64,000 bases of DNA from Warburgia ugandensis (GCA_035236585.1 CP141137.1:49374057-49438056); one strand, 5' to 3'. Counted from the first letter of the stretch, positions 1 through 14,145 are shown. The notes: generated by a model from the letters alone, not told the origin. Numbers and translations: made by a program.

Positions 1-1440
1 TAAGTACCAAGCATGAGGGATCATAATTAAAAAACTACAATCATCGTTTGTATAAGATATGGTGGGTTAGCTAATAGGAAGCCCATACTATCATATCTTT
101 GATGTGGGCAACTTGGAAACAAGCATTTTGCAATCTTATTGGACACCGACGAGTCCAACTTTGCTACCTCACCTGTTCAGGAAATAATACAAACTAAAAT
201 CATCATTAGGTGTTTGCTCATATTTGTATATAAAACTGTTGGAAGGGTCCACCTACCCTTGACTTGCATGAAGAGATTATTAGAGGAGTTTGGACTGTGG
301 AGTGTGGTTTAAGGAAGGCTTCAATTCTTTTAATAAAAAATGGTGAAAGATGTATGGCTGGTGGCATGCACCATTCTCCAGTGTGTACGTGGTCTCTGTT
401 ACTGATTGGAGTGGTTCACGAACTTGCCTTGCACCAATTAGACGATACAATCTATATTTAGCCTAAAGCTGTTTAGTGTAGTTGGTCGCAGAGAAAATAG
501 TACTTATCTTTAGATTTCAAGTAGAGTTAAGAATTAAAGTATAGCTTTTGGGTAGTTTATTTTGTAACTCTTTACAGTAATAAAAAAAAAAAAAAATCAC
601 ATTTGAAGCTTTAGCTCATCTTTTTTGGGCTATTTATTAAATATTCAACTGTAAGCAATTTACTGCCTGGGTGGGTGTCTTAGCACTCTTAACCACCAGT
701 CCAGTAAGCATTCGTTTTCCTTAAAGCTTCCGAGTCGTCCATTTTCCACAATGGATGGAGCAAATAGTGTACTGGTCGACTATTGTCCTTTGAAGAGTTT
801 TTTGGTGCATAGCCTTATCTGAGAGAGTGCCCCTGACATGAGCATGGTTGATGAGCGAACTCGAGGCCCTACTAAAGTACTAATGGGAAAGTAGGCCAGA
901 GCTATGTTCCCTAAGGTCTAGGACTTAAAGGATGCTACAAGTCAAGGTAAGTGGTAAATTCTAATCATGCAAACTTGTCAAGGTTGGGCAGTGGGAAACT
1001 GAATTTTGAAAATATGAATTAACAATAAATTTTCTAATATAGAACAGACTTAATTTGTCCAAGAACTCTAGAAATAGATTTGAGAAACATCAATCTCAAC
1101 TACCTCCCCTTTTGTTCTTGTTAAATTAGTGTATTGGATGCTCATCGAATCTTGGGGTTGGAGCAAAACAACATTCCTTTTACATATTCAACTCCAAATC
1201 TTTTTAGGGGATCCAATATTTTATGTTTCAGTTCAAAGTGACTATGGTAGTCTAGAAGGATTTTGTACATTCTTTCACTTGGGTAGGGAAGTGTGGACCC
1301 AGAGCCCCTCTCACCTTTCAAAGTTTGGGCTATATGTTTAGTGACTGCAGTTGGGAACTTCGTGATATCAGGGGCAGTCATACTTTCTACATGTGAAAAT
1401 TTGAAGTAGAGCGGTTGAATAAGAAATCAGAGACATGCGC

Positions 1441-1500
1441 GCACACGCGCACGCACACACACACACAAACACACACACTCTCTCGATCGATCGATCGATT
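1441..1500. repeat. compound (CA/CG)n-(TCGA)n microsatellite
   Basis: A run of GC/CA dinucleotides passes into (AC)n and ends in about four TCGA units. A separate short (TC)n run lies at 1686-1704. Confidence 0.9.
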
Positions 1501-2173
1501 GAATTTCTACCATAGGATTTTCTGTGAGTTTTTGAAACCAAGAGCTCAGTGATTTTCAATAATTATGAGTTTCAGTATAAGAACATTTGATCAAGGCCAA
1601 ATCAAATGACCATTTTAGATTTATAGAGAAATGCAAAAAAAGAAAAAAAAAAGTGGGCCCACACTCCATTTAGGGTTGTTGTAGAATCTCTCTCTCTCTC
1701 TCTGCCTGACACATAGCAAATTTCTTCAAGATTGGATAACCCAAACTCCCTATTATTTCATGTATTAAAGTAAACCTTATTATGCGTTTTGTGCTGCCTT
1801 ATGGTAAATCTTATAGTTTAAGATGAGAACTTGGATTTATTTTAAGGAAAGTTCACTTGCCTATTTTGTATATCTAAGACATTCACCTTGTTCGGAATGA
1901 GTTACTAAATTTTATGGCCAACAAATAATTTGTCCTATGCTTACACACATAATTTATCCTATGTTAAAATCACACGAAAAACAGGGCTAAAAATTAACTA
2001 ATGGGAATGAAATTGAGTACCTAGACTATTTAAGTCATTTCCAGCATAGGAATTGCTTAGATCTACAAAAAGAGTGAAGTAAAGTGCACTTGTTGAAAGA
2101 TAAATCCAAGTGTGCATTTGGATTTGCCATTGCTAATTTTAAGACCTTAAAAAGTACATAGCTATTTCATTCA

Positions 2174-2292
2174 GGTGCAAGGAGTAGGTGGCATTTGATT
2201 GGCTGAAAAAAGGTAAAAAGCAGAAAAAGTTAGAGGAAATGGCAGTTAAAAACTTTTCCCGGCTAATCAAATGTCACCTGCACTTTACACCT
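2174..2292. mobile_element. small MITE-like foldback
   Basis: Two inverted arms of about 35 bp (2174-2208 and 2254-2292) share the core GGTGRCATTTGATTRGCYG with a few mismatches, around a ~45-bp spacer. Size and form fit a non-autonomous MITE remnant. No clear target duplication was found, so the superfamily is open. Confidence 0.45.
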
Positions 2293-2325
2293 ATAACTCC
2301 TTACTGAAAATACCACTCTCTTATA

Positions 2326-2328
<3 letters not shown>

Positions 2329-2371
<43 letters not shown>
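2329..2371. repeat. (GT)n microsatellite
   Basis: About 21 perfect GT units directly follow the foldback's right flank. Confidence 0.95.
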
Positions 2372-2374
<3 letters not shown>

Positions 2375-4224
2375 ACGAGTTAGAGTTAACCGATTTAGAA
2401 GAGATTCATTACTTAAGCTATTTGACATATCACAGATTAGATAAACTAATTGGATTCTAATTTACTACCGTTAACTATCTTTTTATCACACTTGAGTTCC
2501 TAAACTGCCCTTAACTATCGGTTCACCAAATCTAGTTGAATAGATTGAATCCCTAACACTGTTAGTCAATAAGATCTTGAAAGATATGAATTACTTTCAA
2601 TAAACTCATCTAATTTACCAATAACCTTTCTATTACATCTTCATATCATTACACAATTGTGGTGCCCATATTTGAGTGTTTTGCTATTCTACAACTTTTG
2701 ATGTTAGTAGAACAAAGTTATTTTCATTTGTGTCCTCTCTTGCCTGGGAATTTAGCGCCACATTGTTCTAACAAGTTAGAATTCTGGATTTATGTACTAT
2801 AAAAGAAAGTACTAGTAACTTGTACAAGAACACAAATTCATTAGCTTAAAACAAGTATATATAAAGTAACTTATAAACTCAAAAAAATAGTTAAACTACT
2901 TTGTGAAAAGTGCTTAAACTCTCTTTTAGTGTTCTAATTGGCTGATAAGTATTTGAAGCTTCTTAGATCTTGAGTTCAAGAAAAGCTTAAAGATCTATTA
3001 CAACTAAGAATAGGGATTCATTAGCAATCTCAAAGGTAATTACTTTACTTTAATTTAGTTTTTGTTTAGTGTATTAATGTAGTTTAGTTTAGTTCAGTTT
3101 AGTTAGCTTTATTTTAGTTTACTTCAAAGCAGTTTAATTTTAAAGTATATTTACATTTTAACCTCTTTTATGCCTTTCACATGTTTGAGTTTTGGATTTT
3201 AAATAATGTTAGCAATGCACAATTCTTTTAAAAAAGAATTAACATTGCATTAATGTATCTAGAATTTCAAATTTGATTTTCTTCATATTTCTTCAAATCT
3301 TTACCTTTAATTCTCATAAGTTTGGCAAAATTAAGACTTGTGACCTTTATTTCCACAAAGGGCAACTCTATGTTGAACGATCTCTATATCAATAAATAAG
3401 GTTTTCCACTATAAATAGCCATACCTTAGAGATTTCTAAGAAGCATATGGTTTATTAATGTAGTTTTTGTACATAAATTCTCATAATTTCAAGGATCCAG
3501 CCATTCATCTGATTTGGGATATGCTAGATACCCAAAGTGCCAAATCTTTCAAGACTTGATACTTCTAATGCCCCATTTTCATGACCATTTAAGGTTTTTA
3601 AATAGTTGGTATTCTATGTTTTGTTCTATTTTCTATTAAACTATCATACTAGTCAATCTTATAGCCTATTTGGTTGGCAAAAAATGGATTGAAATTGATC
3701 TCCATAAAAAAGAAATTGTTACATACCTACATTAAAAAGAAGAAGATACACTCTAAACTAATACAACTTTTTTTTTTTCCCTCCTATTTGGAGAGAACCA
3801 AACCCCACATTTTTCTTGATCAAATAAAAATATAAATTTGAAAAACTCATATCTTTTTCTTTCATTTTGATTCAGATACTTTTATCCATTGCAAAGGCGT
3901 GGATGTCATTGGGTCTCAATTAGTTGGCAATCTAAGTTCCCAACTTAATGGATTTTCCTTAGTTACCCTTAACCCAACTCTTGAGTTAGCCACCAATGTT
4001 CGCTTTGGTGAGAGGTATGGCTTGCCAAGGTCGAGGGGCCTCAAGGAATTATGTATGTGAACATGTGCCTACCCCTCCAATGGGATAAAAAAGGGTTTGT
4101 ACTAAAGTTTCGATCGATTAATAACATGGTAATTGCCCTGCCAGTATTGGAAGTGATACCCTATTTGAAAGTCAAGAAGGGGATGCTTCCTCTCCAAGGA
4201 CCAACAAGCAGTGAATTGAGTCAA

Positions 4225-4310
4225 GCCTTTAATAGGATTCGAACCTAGGGCCACCCTGCCCTTGCCCTACTTGGTTGGGTGGCCGGGTTAGTACCCCTTG
4301 TCACCTCTGT
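4225..4310 (-). mobile_element. tRNA-derived SINE head (possible)
   Basis: Read on the minus strand, this stretch carries a perfect Pol III B box (GGTTCGAATCC) after a G-rich tRNA-like arm. It does not fold convincingly into a full tRNA, so a tRNA-derived SINE head or tRNA relic is more likely than a gene. It is unlike the Au SINEs elsewhere in the window. Confidence 0.35.
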
Positions 4311-6572
4311 ACCAAAAATAAATGTGCTTAATTACCAACTCTGAATCTTTGATTCAAATTGCATAATCTAGCTTGCATAGCTTCACACTTTACTAGTATC
4401 AATTAGGTATCTAACAACATTTTTCTAGAAAGCGCTAGGCATGCTTCTCTTTGTAAGTCATTCAATTCATGGCTTACTTAATTTAATACTTATTCTGATG
4501 CAAGTTTGGACTGAAAAGGATTTGAAGAGCTATCACGATCATTCACATCAATTTTAGCTAAAAAACTTTGCTTTCTCATGTTCGTAGGCATTCTAAGTTG
4601 GAAGGAGGCAAGCAAATGAAGGGAGGCATTATGGGACAACTACAAGACTGTGAGCGCTATTTTGAGGTGGGCAAAACCTCCCATACAAGACTTTTAATTT
4701 TTCCCTCACCTCTAACAAGATCCTAAGACCATATTTATAAGTACACCAAATGTATCCATCCAAGTAACTTTTTGAATCAACATCATTTTTATGAAATAGT
4801 ATAATTTTCTAAATTAATATCTTTTATTTTTATGAAATAGTATATTATATTAAAGAAAAAAATCAAACTTCCACCATAGTCCAAGAGCATACATATATGG
4901 TTATTACATTAACCAAGTCTTTGATAGTGCACAAATTAAACATTGTAACTTTACCATCCTACATTCTTTTATTCCCCTAGAATTCTTCTGAAGGCTATGA
5001 CATAAAAGTCCTAGTTCTTAATTCTTCCATATGCTTATCTCCTCTAGTGGTACTACTCTATTTGCAAGGATGTTTGAACAATTGTTTCCTTCTTTAAAGG
5101 TTTGAATCTTCCCTATAATTTGGATCAACGACATACGTCCTCCCCTTAATTTTAAAAAGTTCCATGTCCACGAATGGGTGCTGCTCTTCTTGTGTCCTAC
5201 AAAGGTTGAATGAATCTTTCTAAATTTGCAAAGAAGATATTTTTAGTTTAGATGCAATTTTGAACTATGGTATAGCATAATCCATTCTTCCATGTTATTA
5301 GTTGTACTTCACTGATAGACACTATATGCTACTAATTTTCTTTTTTGTTCTCTAATTGATCCTCCTACTATTGCTCTTCTTGGATTTCCTTTTGATGCTC
5401 CTACAAAAATGAGTTTCAGCATCCTTTTGGTGCCATATTTCATCCCATCCTTATTCATTTCATCAGTTCTTGTCTTATATTTTCGTGTTTCCATTTAGCA
5501 AGACAAGTTAACTATTAATCGTGGAAACTTGCATCCATGCAATTACTAATTCAGATTTCCATAACTAATGCTTTCCAATAATTAACAATATATTTCTCCC
5601 ATTATTAATGCTTTCCAATTATTGAAGATATATTGCTCATCATTTTTTTTCTTTTCATGGGTATTTCATTTCTATGCTTCCAAATTTCCCAACCAGTTGT
5701 TGTACCTCCACATATTCTGGATGAACTTCAGTCTATTTTCTATTCTTTCTTTATCCCATAATTCTAATAATTTATTTTGATTATTGAATTTCTTAAGAAA
5801 TAATTTTATCTCTTTATATGTATTCTCCCATATATATATTTTTTTACACTTTTATATTTCTTGTGTGGTAGGCAATTTTGACCCTCTCATTGTGCAAGAT
5901 ATAAACATTATTATTTATTGTGTAGATAGTATGAGCTACAAATTTCAGTAAGTAACTATAGAAGACATACGCATGTGCATCCATTGGGAAGATTTTTGTG
6001 GATAGATGACTATAATAGGTTCCTGTAGATGAATGATTTGGATCACCTACTTTTAACTACTAGGTTCAAATGTCGACATAATTGGAAAAATTCTAGACCC
6101 CTATAATTTTTTTTAAGTAACCACTTATTGTTTCTTAGTTAATATGAATTACTTCAAACACCTCTTTATGTCATAAGATTTTTATGCCTTTGGCATAATT
6201 TTATTTGAATATGTAAAACACTTTCCGTGGAGTATTTGTTGTTCCACAAAGATCAACTTCGATCACTTTCCTACCAACCAAATAGGCACTAAGATGTTTA
6301 GCAACCAAGCATCACATAGCTGATAAGTGTAAAAGTCAATTTGAGTACACAAATTTATACATTCTCAAATGCACATTTGGTGCTCCAATTGTTGGTTATG
6401 CTACCTATTTTTCCCATTGGAAATGCATAAAAGTTCAATGTATTAATAGCCTTGTACCAAAGGTTATATATTAACTTAGTGAGATTTTATTTTATTAGAA
6501 AATCTCAATAACATTAATATATATGGAATGATTGTCGTTTGTATTATTTTATCAAAAAATCTCAATCTTTTC

Positions 6573-6575
<3 letters not shown>

Positions 6576-6628
<53 letters not shown>

Positions 6629-6650
6629 TCTCTCTCTCTCTCTCTCTCTC
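6576..6650. repeat. (CT)n microsatellite
   Basis: A 75-bp CT run with a single interruption. Confidence 0.95.
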
Positions 6651-6894
6651 GTCAATATGTATTTGCCCTCAATCCCTAGTTTTCCTTTAATGTTCTTAGT
6701 TTCTCTTAATAATTATACTAATATCTCTTTTTCTATTTACTGTTGAAATATCTAAGCCTAACCTGTAGTAAGCATGTCACATTGATGTTTTCCTTTTGCT
6801 ACCTAGAATATTAGTTTATGTACTTAGTGGGCCCTTAAGAAAATTTTGGAAATGTATCATCTAATAAATTGTCTGAGATTATTAATTTTTACTA

Positions 6895-6985
6895 GTTAGA
6901 CACTCACTCACCTCATGCATAAGCAAGAACCCTAAACACAAAAGTAAGAGACTCCCTACACCGCTATGCTAGAAGGCATTTGGTG
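6895..6985 (-). mobile_element. tRNA-related SINE-like fragment, copy 1
   Basis: Shares with 7268-7356 the block GCTAGAAGGCATT preceded by AGTCTCYYNC and an AACCCTAA segment. On the minus strand the order is a TAGCACAGTGG-like A-box region followed by a GGGTTC B-box-like segment. Both copies are degenerate and lie on the same strand. Confidence 0.35.
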
Positions 6986-7267
6986 TCAAGTTAGGGTCAG
7001 AGACATTGCACTATCTAAGCACAATTATCTATTTATTGGGCTAGGAGACATTGTTTATTATGTTTTGGGCTTTTACCATATGAGAGTGACAATGAAACTA
7101 GAAAAATAAATGAAAATAGAAAAACAAACAATGTTTAGGCTTGAAGGACGTATATGATAAACTATCTTTGAAGTGATTATGTTATCTTTTTGCCACAACT
7201 CTCAATAAGAGATTGCTTATGGTATTCTGGGAAATTCACCTCTTTTTCTTTTTTTTTAAGTTTGCGA

Positions 7268-7356
7268 CAAACCCACCAATGCACAACCTTGAACCCTAAT
7301 CACCCAGGTGAGAGTCTCCTCCTTGCGCCACTGTGCTAGAAGGCATTGGTGCAAAC
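7268..7356 (-). mobile_element. tRNA-related SINE-like fragment, copy 2
   Basis: Better preserved relative of 6895-6985. The minus strand shows an A-box-like region near a GCGCAAGGAG arm and a B-box-like GGGTTCAAGG. I infer a tRNA-derived SINE family distinct from the Au SINEs; full element ends were not defined. Confidence 0.4.
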
Positions 7357-7723
7357 AATAAATAAAGAAGAGAGAACCTCATGGTGAAAAGACATAGATT
7401 GTGTGTCCAAAATGAATTGTGAAGACCTTATTTAGAGATTTACAAACACTCCTTCATTGATTATCCCAAAAGCCATTAAAATTGACAAAAGTTGGCATTA
7501 TGTCTACTTTTAGGCACAACAATAGCTAGAACCTGCAAAAAGAACTGTCAAAGCCATTAATTGTCTTCTAATTTGAATTTACAAGAAAGGCACATAAACA
7601 GTAATGGACCTCGAGAAAAATACTTTTCAAAACTATTTAAATAAAATACTTTTGCATAAAAAAAAATCTCATAGGAGCCCAAGCCCAAAGTTAAAGGACC
7701 AATGAGGGGACATAAGGCCTTAC

Positions 7724-10712
7724 GTATAACCCAATTCCCTTTTGATTTTGATGATTACAAAACCTCTATTATGAGATCTAACTTATATTGTGAGTGTGCA
7801 TGTTAATTTGAAAGAGTTTTGAATAAAAGGAAGATGATCCATAGCTTGATTCAAGTCAAAATTTTAAGTCTAAGTTAAATTTGGTGTTTCTAGTTGACTA
7901 CCTTGCATTTTCTAGGTAACTAATGTAGAAGAAGACAAGGAATAAATGCCTTTACTATCAAACTAGTCAACTGGCCTTGGACCTAGTCAATGGACCTACC
8001 AAGAACTTGAACATTGTAGAAGATAGTTTGACAAGCCAATCAACTGCCTATCTAGTTGTAGTCAACTTCCATGATAACTAAAAAGAAATTTAAGTTCAAG
8101 AGGATCCTTTTGGTTGCCTTCTCAAGCTAGTTGACTACTAGGAGTTGTTAGGGCCAAAGTTGTGCTTTCATGCTCGTAATAGTTGACAACCATAGTCATT
8201 AACCTACTACCACGACTTGAGTATCACTTTCACTAAAAGTCATCAAGCCAACTGATTGTCTCAAATGATAGACTTAGAACTGTTGGAACTCACAGTCTAG
8301 TCAATTGTCATCAAGCAAGTCAACTACCTCACACTACCAGAAATAAAACTACATTCAAATGTTCAAACAAGTGACTATGCTCATGCTAGTTGAGTACCCA
8401 AGGTGTTGACCCACACGTCCTTAACTTTGATGATAACAAAGCCTAATCATTGTGTTTCTAACTTGTTTGGTATATATACAAGAACATATGAAAGATTAGG
8501 AGCAACTTGGTAAAGATTTGAGCAAATTTCAGTATTGAAAAGACTCAAATGCTCAAGTTTTCTAGAATGATTAGACGAGCCTTGAAGAAATGCTTGAAGA
8601 ATTGAGATTCTAGTTAACCATCTCAAAATCAACTCAAATGGTTTCATAAGGCTTGCGAAACTTTTGTTAGTCGAGTCAACTATTTAAAATCTAGTTTTCT
8701 TGGACTTAGACATGGTAAGCATCCATATTAAAAAGTATTTTTCCTGGGCAACTAGTCGACTAACTCAATTTTTTGTTACTTGATAACATGGTTATTTTTT
8801 AGAAAATAGAAATACTTTAGATCTAGCAAAATGAATGAAGAGAGCATCAACTACATTTTTTAGAGAGGATCATGTGAAGAAGTTCTATACCTGTGAAATA
8901 AGTTTGCTACTTTTTAAAAATAGCAAAGGCAAGTTTTTCCTGAATTCAAGTTGGCTGTCAAGAATTGTCGAATCAATTAGATTTTTGAGCAAAACTACTA
9001 GAGAAGAAAGAAAGGAATTTCTTGAAACCAAGTTGACTACCTGATAATTCAAGTGAATTATTTTTCTCAAGTCAACTAAGTTTTGAAATCTATCTAATTA
9101 TTTACTAGGAGAACTAACTTCAGGGATATCAAGTTGATTACATTCAAATCAAAGTGGGTTTGAATCCTATGTTTAAAATAGAGTCAACTGACCACATATA
9201 TGAAGTGAATTGCATAGGAGGTGGAACCGCTACATATATTGTTATCAAGTCTAAAATGATGTCTTCTAATTGGTGGATTGCCCTCTTGGGGCTAGAATTA
9301 TGTCTCTAAGTAATTTTTTTTACAATATTACGATAAATTGGAGACTAAATCTATTCAACAACTTTTAGATCAAATTGAAAATCAAGTAAAAACCATACAA
9401 GCCTACATCTCATTCAAACAACTCCAAGCTTCCTGTTCAAAATTTTTCAATCTTTTGCATTGAAAACCTCCTCTTTCTATCTTTTTGGTTGGTTTGTATG
9501 TTGTGAGAAAGATTTCTTCTCTTTTAGATTTTCTTTTGTATTTTGAGAGAGTGGTGTAGCTCTCTAGTTCTTGGAGAGATCTTAAATGTTTGGTAAAAGG
9601 AAAAGCTTGCTACAAATGCTCTTTTCCTTTGTTTTTGGTTAGCATAGTATCAACTAGTGTTATAAATCTTGGAGAGAGCTAGTGAAAGTCAATGTAGGCA
9701 ATACCTCAAGAGAGTTCAAGTAAGTGCTTTGGTTGGTTAGCCAAACCACTATAAAGATCTTTGTAACTAGCTTCTTGTGTGCTACAATCTTAATACTTAA
9801 AAATGTTCTTCATGTTGATCACTTTGTACAAAAGTTTTTAAACTTTGTTTTAAGGCCCAATACACCTCCCCTCTTGAGACCTAACATAGGGGTTCTAGAG
9901 GCAATTCTTAAAAAAAATTAAACCAATCGAATGCCAAAAGAATGAAATATTTTGAACATTCCATGTTTAAAGAAAGCAACTTGATTGCCAGTGAATTTAG
10001 GTAGTAGTCCAGTCATTGTTCTTGAAGCCAGTAGATTGCTAAGTGCTACAGTCAACTACCAAAGGCAGAAAGTGTCTTTTTTAGCACAATCAAGTGGTTT
10101 TACAAGAAAATTTGCCCCCAATAGATCTATTTGCACTCAACAAGTAGAATTTGGATTACAATTTGTCTATTAGCTAGAGGATTGTAAATTGTAGACTCCT
10201 TTAAAGATTCATACAACAATTGACAAGCAATCAATCAAATTTTGCAAAAAATCATCCTCAAATTCACTGCTCTTAATTCATTAAATTTTTATTAAAATTT
10301 GTTTCTTTCTTATTTTTTATGTGTTTAAACTCAAGGGAGAGACTACTCTTCATTTTTTTTGCTTCTTTATATTTGAGAGAGCAGATTCTCTCACTCAAAA
10401 TTGGATTCCAAGGTTAAAGTGCTTTTACAAGTGCACGTATCCTTATTTAGTGATTAGGATTCTATCAATTATGATTGTAAATCTTGTAGAAACTAGTGAA
10501 ACTCAAAGTAGGATTACTTTGAGAGAGAGAAAATATATGCTAAGATTGGGTGGCTAAGCCCCCATAAATTCTTGTATCTAGTTCTTCTTTGTGCCTTTTC
10601 TTTTCATTTGGAAACTTATGATTTACAAAGAGCATTCAAGTTTAAAGTTTGTAATTAAAAACTTTTAAAGTTTGTTTTGTACCTCAATTCACCCCTCGAG
10701 AGACTAATATTA
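7724..10712 (+). mobile_element. old Copia-type LTR, interrupted by a second LTR
   Basis: 7724-8403 and 9887-10712 look like the two halves of one LTR of the plant Copia (SIRE-like) kind. Its opening resembles TTTTGATGATNACAAA and its end resembles CAATTCACCCCTC. Between them sits a second, related LTR (8404-9886). No gag or pol sequence accompanies them. It is a degraded fossil with unclear outer borders and no clear target duplication. Confidence 0.5.
8404..9886 (+). mobile_element. Copia-type (SIRE-like) solo LTR nested in a relative
   Basis: It begins TGTTGACCCACA, continues with the TTTGATGATAACAAA motif common near the 5' end of such LTRs, and ends near CACCTCCCCTCTTGAGACC followed by a CA terminus. 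The stretch around 9680-9880 is recognisably similar to 10500-10710 of the flanking LTR and, in inverse orientation, to 18957-19200. Flanking pentamers (CAAGG, TAGGG) match only partly, so the insertion is probably old. Confidence 0.5.
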
Positions 10713-12120
10713 TTAGTCTTGCCAGGCACAGAATGTTTTGTTCTCAAAATTATACTCTCATTTCTTGTTTTGTTATAAGCTTAGCCAGGTAGGAAATAAA
10801 ACTTTCCACGTGGACTAAATCTAAAGGAGTTTAGCTACTTTTCACACGTTTTGGAGGAAAACAAAACTTTAAAAAATTAAATAAAAACAATGGAATACAT
10901 AGCTCATTTTGGTTGTCTTTCAAATAGCTAAAAGACAAGACCCTTTTCAAAAATATCTGTCTACCCAAATAAAATGATTTATTAAATATTTAATCAAATA
11001 ATAAAATCCAAAATGTCGACCATGAAGTAAATAGTATTATAATTATCAATGATGACTGTTTCCCTTGACCATGAGAAGATTTTGGATAACCAAACTCTAG
11101 GTCCTGCATGGAGAAACGTAAGCAGGAGCTAAGCTCCTCTAAGGTGTAGGACCTAAAGAAGTTAAATCCAGGTGAACGGTTAGGACCTAATCAGAGCAGT
11201 TTTATCCAACGAGGGTAAAGACAGAATCTAGAAACGAGTTATGGGAGAGGAGGGGTTAGAATGGGGTTGGTGGCGTTAATCCGGTGCCTTTGGTGGTCAG
11301 CTGAAGGTGCCATTACATTGTGCTTGCGTGCCCCTTTCCCTTCATTTTTCCATTATATTTGTCAGAGTGATCAAATTGTTCATCGGATTCACCCTCCCCA
11401 AGATGGTAGGGTGCACCCTTGGCTACCTCCACTTTACATGTGGGTCATGTTAACAAAGCACTCGCTACAAAATATCATCCACTTCAAGGGGACAGCTTGA
11501 AATGTGGACGGCGAATGTTAACTAAAAACAATCTCTAGCAGAAAATACCATCCACCATTCAAGGGAACAGGACCCACCTTTGGGGCATCCATGGATGAGA
11601 TTTTTCGGACACTCCCATCTTGGTAGAGATGAATAATTTGGATCAATCAAAGCATGAGGGAGGACGGCCCACGTGCCAAAATGTGCACTGCATAACATTG
11701 GAGGGAGGGAAGGAATTATTAGTTGCTTTCTTAAGTAGCTGGAGGCATCAAGGAGGAGATCGAAAGTTTTTGTTCTTTTTCAACTAATGGTGCTGAAAAA
11801 TGGACGGTGTTCTGTGGTCGGAAAACAGGATAAAAAACAACCTTGCCAGCCACTGTCCATTTTCGGATTATAAGAGGGCCAGGGAAGAAAGCCTTATTTG
11901 TAGTTCGTAGGCCATCTAGTTCAAAAAGAGATGCTTGTCAAGGGGAGCATGACTGGCAAAAGGTTTGGAAACAGCCTTTGCATGATTGTGTACTATTGAT
12001 TCTTGTGGTCGACTCCTTCTTGTGGCTCAAAGTACTTTTGTGCACATGGCTCCCACCCACCTCTCCCCCACCTTATGTTATGGCAGAATTAAGCTTATTG
12101 CTTGGCTGGTTACTCAGAAG

Positions 12121-12266
12121 GGGAGCCTTTGTGCAACAGTAAAATTTGTCGTCATGTGATCTTGAGGTCACGGGCTCAAAGTTGAAAGGCTGGGTACTAT
12201 ACGTCCTTGTGATCTGCCCCTTTGCCAGCCCCTGCATAGGTGGGAGCTTCGTGCACCGGGGCTGCT
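12121..12266 (+). mobile_element. Au-type SINE
   Basis: It starts GGGAGCCTTTGTGCAACAGT, the tRNA-derived head with A box of plant Au SINEs. The B-box region (GAGGTCACGGGCTCAAA) follows, and the element ends with the family's GGGAGCTTCGTGCACCGGG-like tail. The middle is diverged, so it is an old copy. Confidence 0.75.
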
Positions 12267-13976
12267 TCACTGGTTATTCAGAGCCAGTAATTGGCTGCCT
12301 GATTTCATCCTCCCTAGATTTTTGGGTCCCCGCATGTGGTGTGGCTGAATGTAGAGCAGTCAGCTCCAACTGCATTTTCTCAGTAAATTACTGAGAGAGA
12401 CTGGAATACACACTTCATTGATTATTCAAGCAATTTGATGGTGAATAAAATTTAGTGACGGTTACTATTTTACATGCAGTTTAGTTGCAAAAAATCGTTG
12501 TCTTTCCCCATCGATAACTTGCACATTCACTAATTTTTCCATTGCAAAAGAGCAGACTGTTTTATTCATTATACCTCACTTTTAGCAATGAGAACAAAAA
12601 TTAAGCTCGAGGCCACGTATCCTTTCTTTTTATGCCTGAGCTAATTAAAATAAGGAGGTGAGGAAGAAGGTAAGGTGTAGCATCTACCAGAGAGTGAGTT
12701 CAACGGAAAGCAGAACTGGAATTACTAAAGAAGTATTAATTAAGCATTGATTTCTAGATTTGGACCAGGAAATTATTGTTACTTGTCAGTGTTAATTGAT
12801 GTCCTATCACTAGATCAGCCATTTCTCTTGCTAATTCCCTAGTCAAGCAGGGAGCCAGTAGGGCTAAGCAACCTGCCTTCGGTTATGCTTTTATAGCTTT
12901 TTTCTTCTTATACCATTATTTTGCCTTTCGGGAAAGCGACCAGCATCCTACTAGTCGGCAGTCCCCAACTTCAACTCTTTCCTCTACGTATGCAGGGTTT
13001 CTTGTCAATTTTGCTCGAGTTTTCTACCGTCCATATGACACGATCTTGACAGAATCAAACAAGGGATAGTAGTCAATTCTCTGGCATCGATTATATATGA
13101 ATATCTGCTACTGTTATTCCATATTAATTCGGAAAAACACTATTCTGGAGGCTAGTGTTCAACAAGGCAAAGCCTTGGTGGGTTCCTTTCAATATCTCCA
13201 TCGGGTTCCTTGCATTGTCTCCATGGGATGAGTGATAATGGAAATGTAAACGTCATCTTTTATGCCTTGATTTTTTGCTCCCAAAATGTTAATTTTCTTT
13301 AACCTTTATGATTTTTTATTTGTTAGGACCTCTCTCCCTACAAATCATATCACAGAGATGTGCAGCTTACTTGATCAAAAGGTAATTCCTAGGCTTATTT
13401 GTCATATTTTCTCCAGTATGTTTTTGCCGTTTGATCAAGACATTGCTTCAAGTTATTTCATTTCAGTATTATTCTTTTTTTGTTTATTCAATACTGTTAA
13501 ATCTATATATTTACATATTTCTCATCTTAGCTATATTACCTAAGAACTTAGCCAGAATTGAAGTATGAACGATTCTCCTTGCAAAAGGACACGTGCTACT
13601 GTCAATCCTTAACCTTATTTGAGCGGTGTGATGGGACTTTGATCTTGTTGGCTCCAGAAGATTGTAAGGTGGTAGTTTCTCTCTGCAAGACTACCAATCT
13701 TTTCTGTTGACTTTTCCTCTTAACCATATATTTCAAGGACCCCATATTCATGTCCTAAATGATGATGACATTGGCAGCCACAATCGACAAGTTTAAATCA
13801 CGAAAGCGTTATGCCACTTGAACTACAAATATAGAAGGAGAAGAGAGACCTGGTTTTTGTGACTCCAGCTAGTTTTGCTTGCAACCTCTCCTCCCAGATC
13901 AATCAATCAGGAGCCAGGAACTTGCCCCTTATACCAGGTTGTCTAATAGTATGGAGAAAAAGACCTAAAAAGGACA

Positions 13977-14145
13977 GTCCTGGTGCACAAAGCTCCCACG
14001 TATGCAGAGTTCAGGAAAAGGGCGAATCACAAGAGTTAATAGTACGTAGCCTTACCTTGCATTTTGCAAGAGGCTATTTCCATACCTTAAACCCATAACC
14101 TTAAGGTCGCACGAGTATAACTTTACCGTTGCGTCAAGGCTCCCC
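13977..14145 (-). mobile_element. Au-type SINE
   Basis: On the minus strand it begins GGGGAGCCTTGACGCAACGG and carries the B-box region, a GCAAAATGCAAGGTAAGG segment and the GTGCACCAGGAC-like end. It is essentially full length (about 170 bp) with scattered substitutions. Confidence 0.8.

Larger units (their letters stand above)
1..7723. other. gene-free AT-rich region
   Basis: No reading frame here looks like a protein gene: those present are short, lack recognisable motifs and mostly begin at non-ATG codons. The stretch holds microsatellites, one foldback and tRNA-derived SINE pieces, listed separately. The rest is AT-rich intergenic plant DNA in which I see nothing definable. Confidence 0.6.

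Noticed and set aside
4225-4310. Possible tRNA gene (perfect B box)
   Set aside because: No acceptable cloverleaf could be drawn by eye; kept only as a SINE-like relic.
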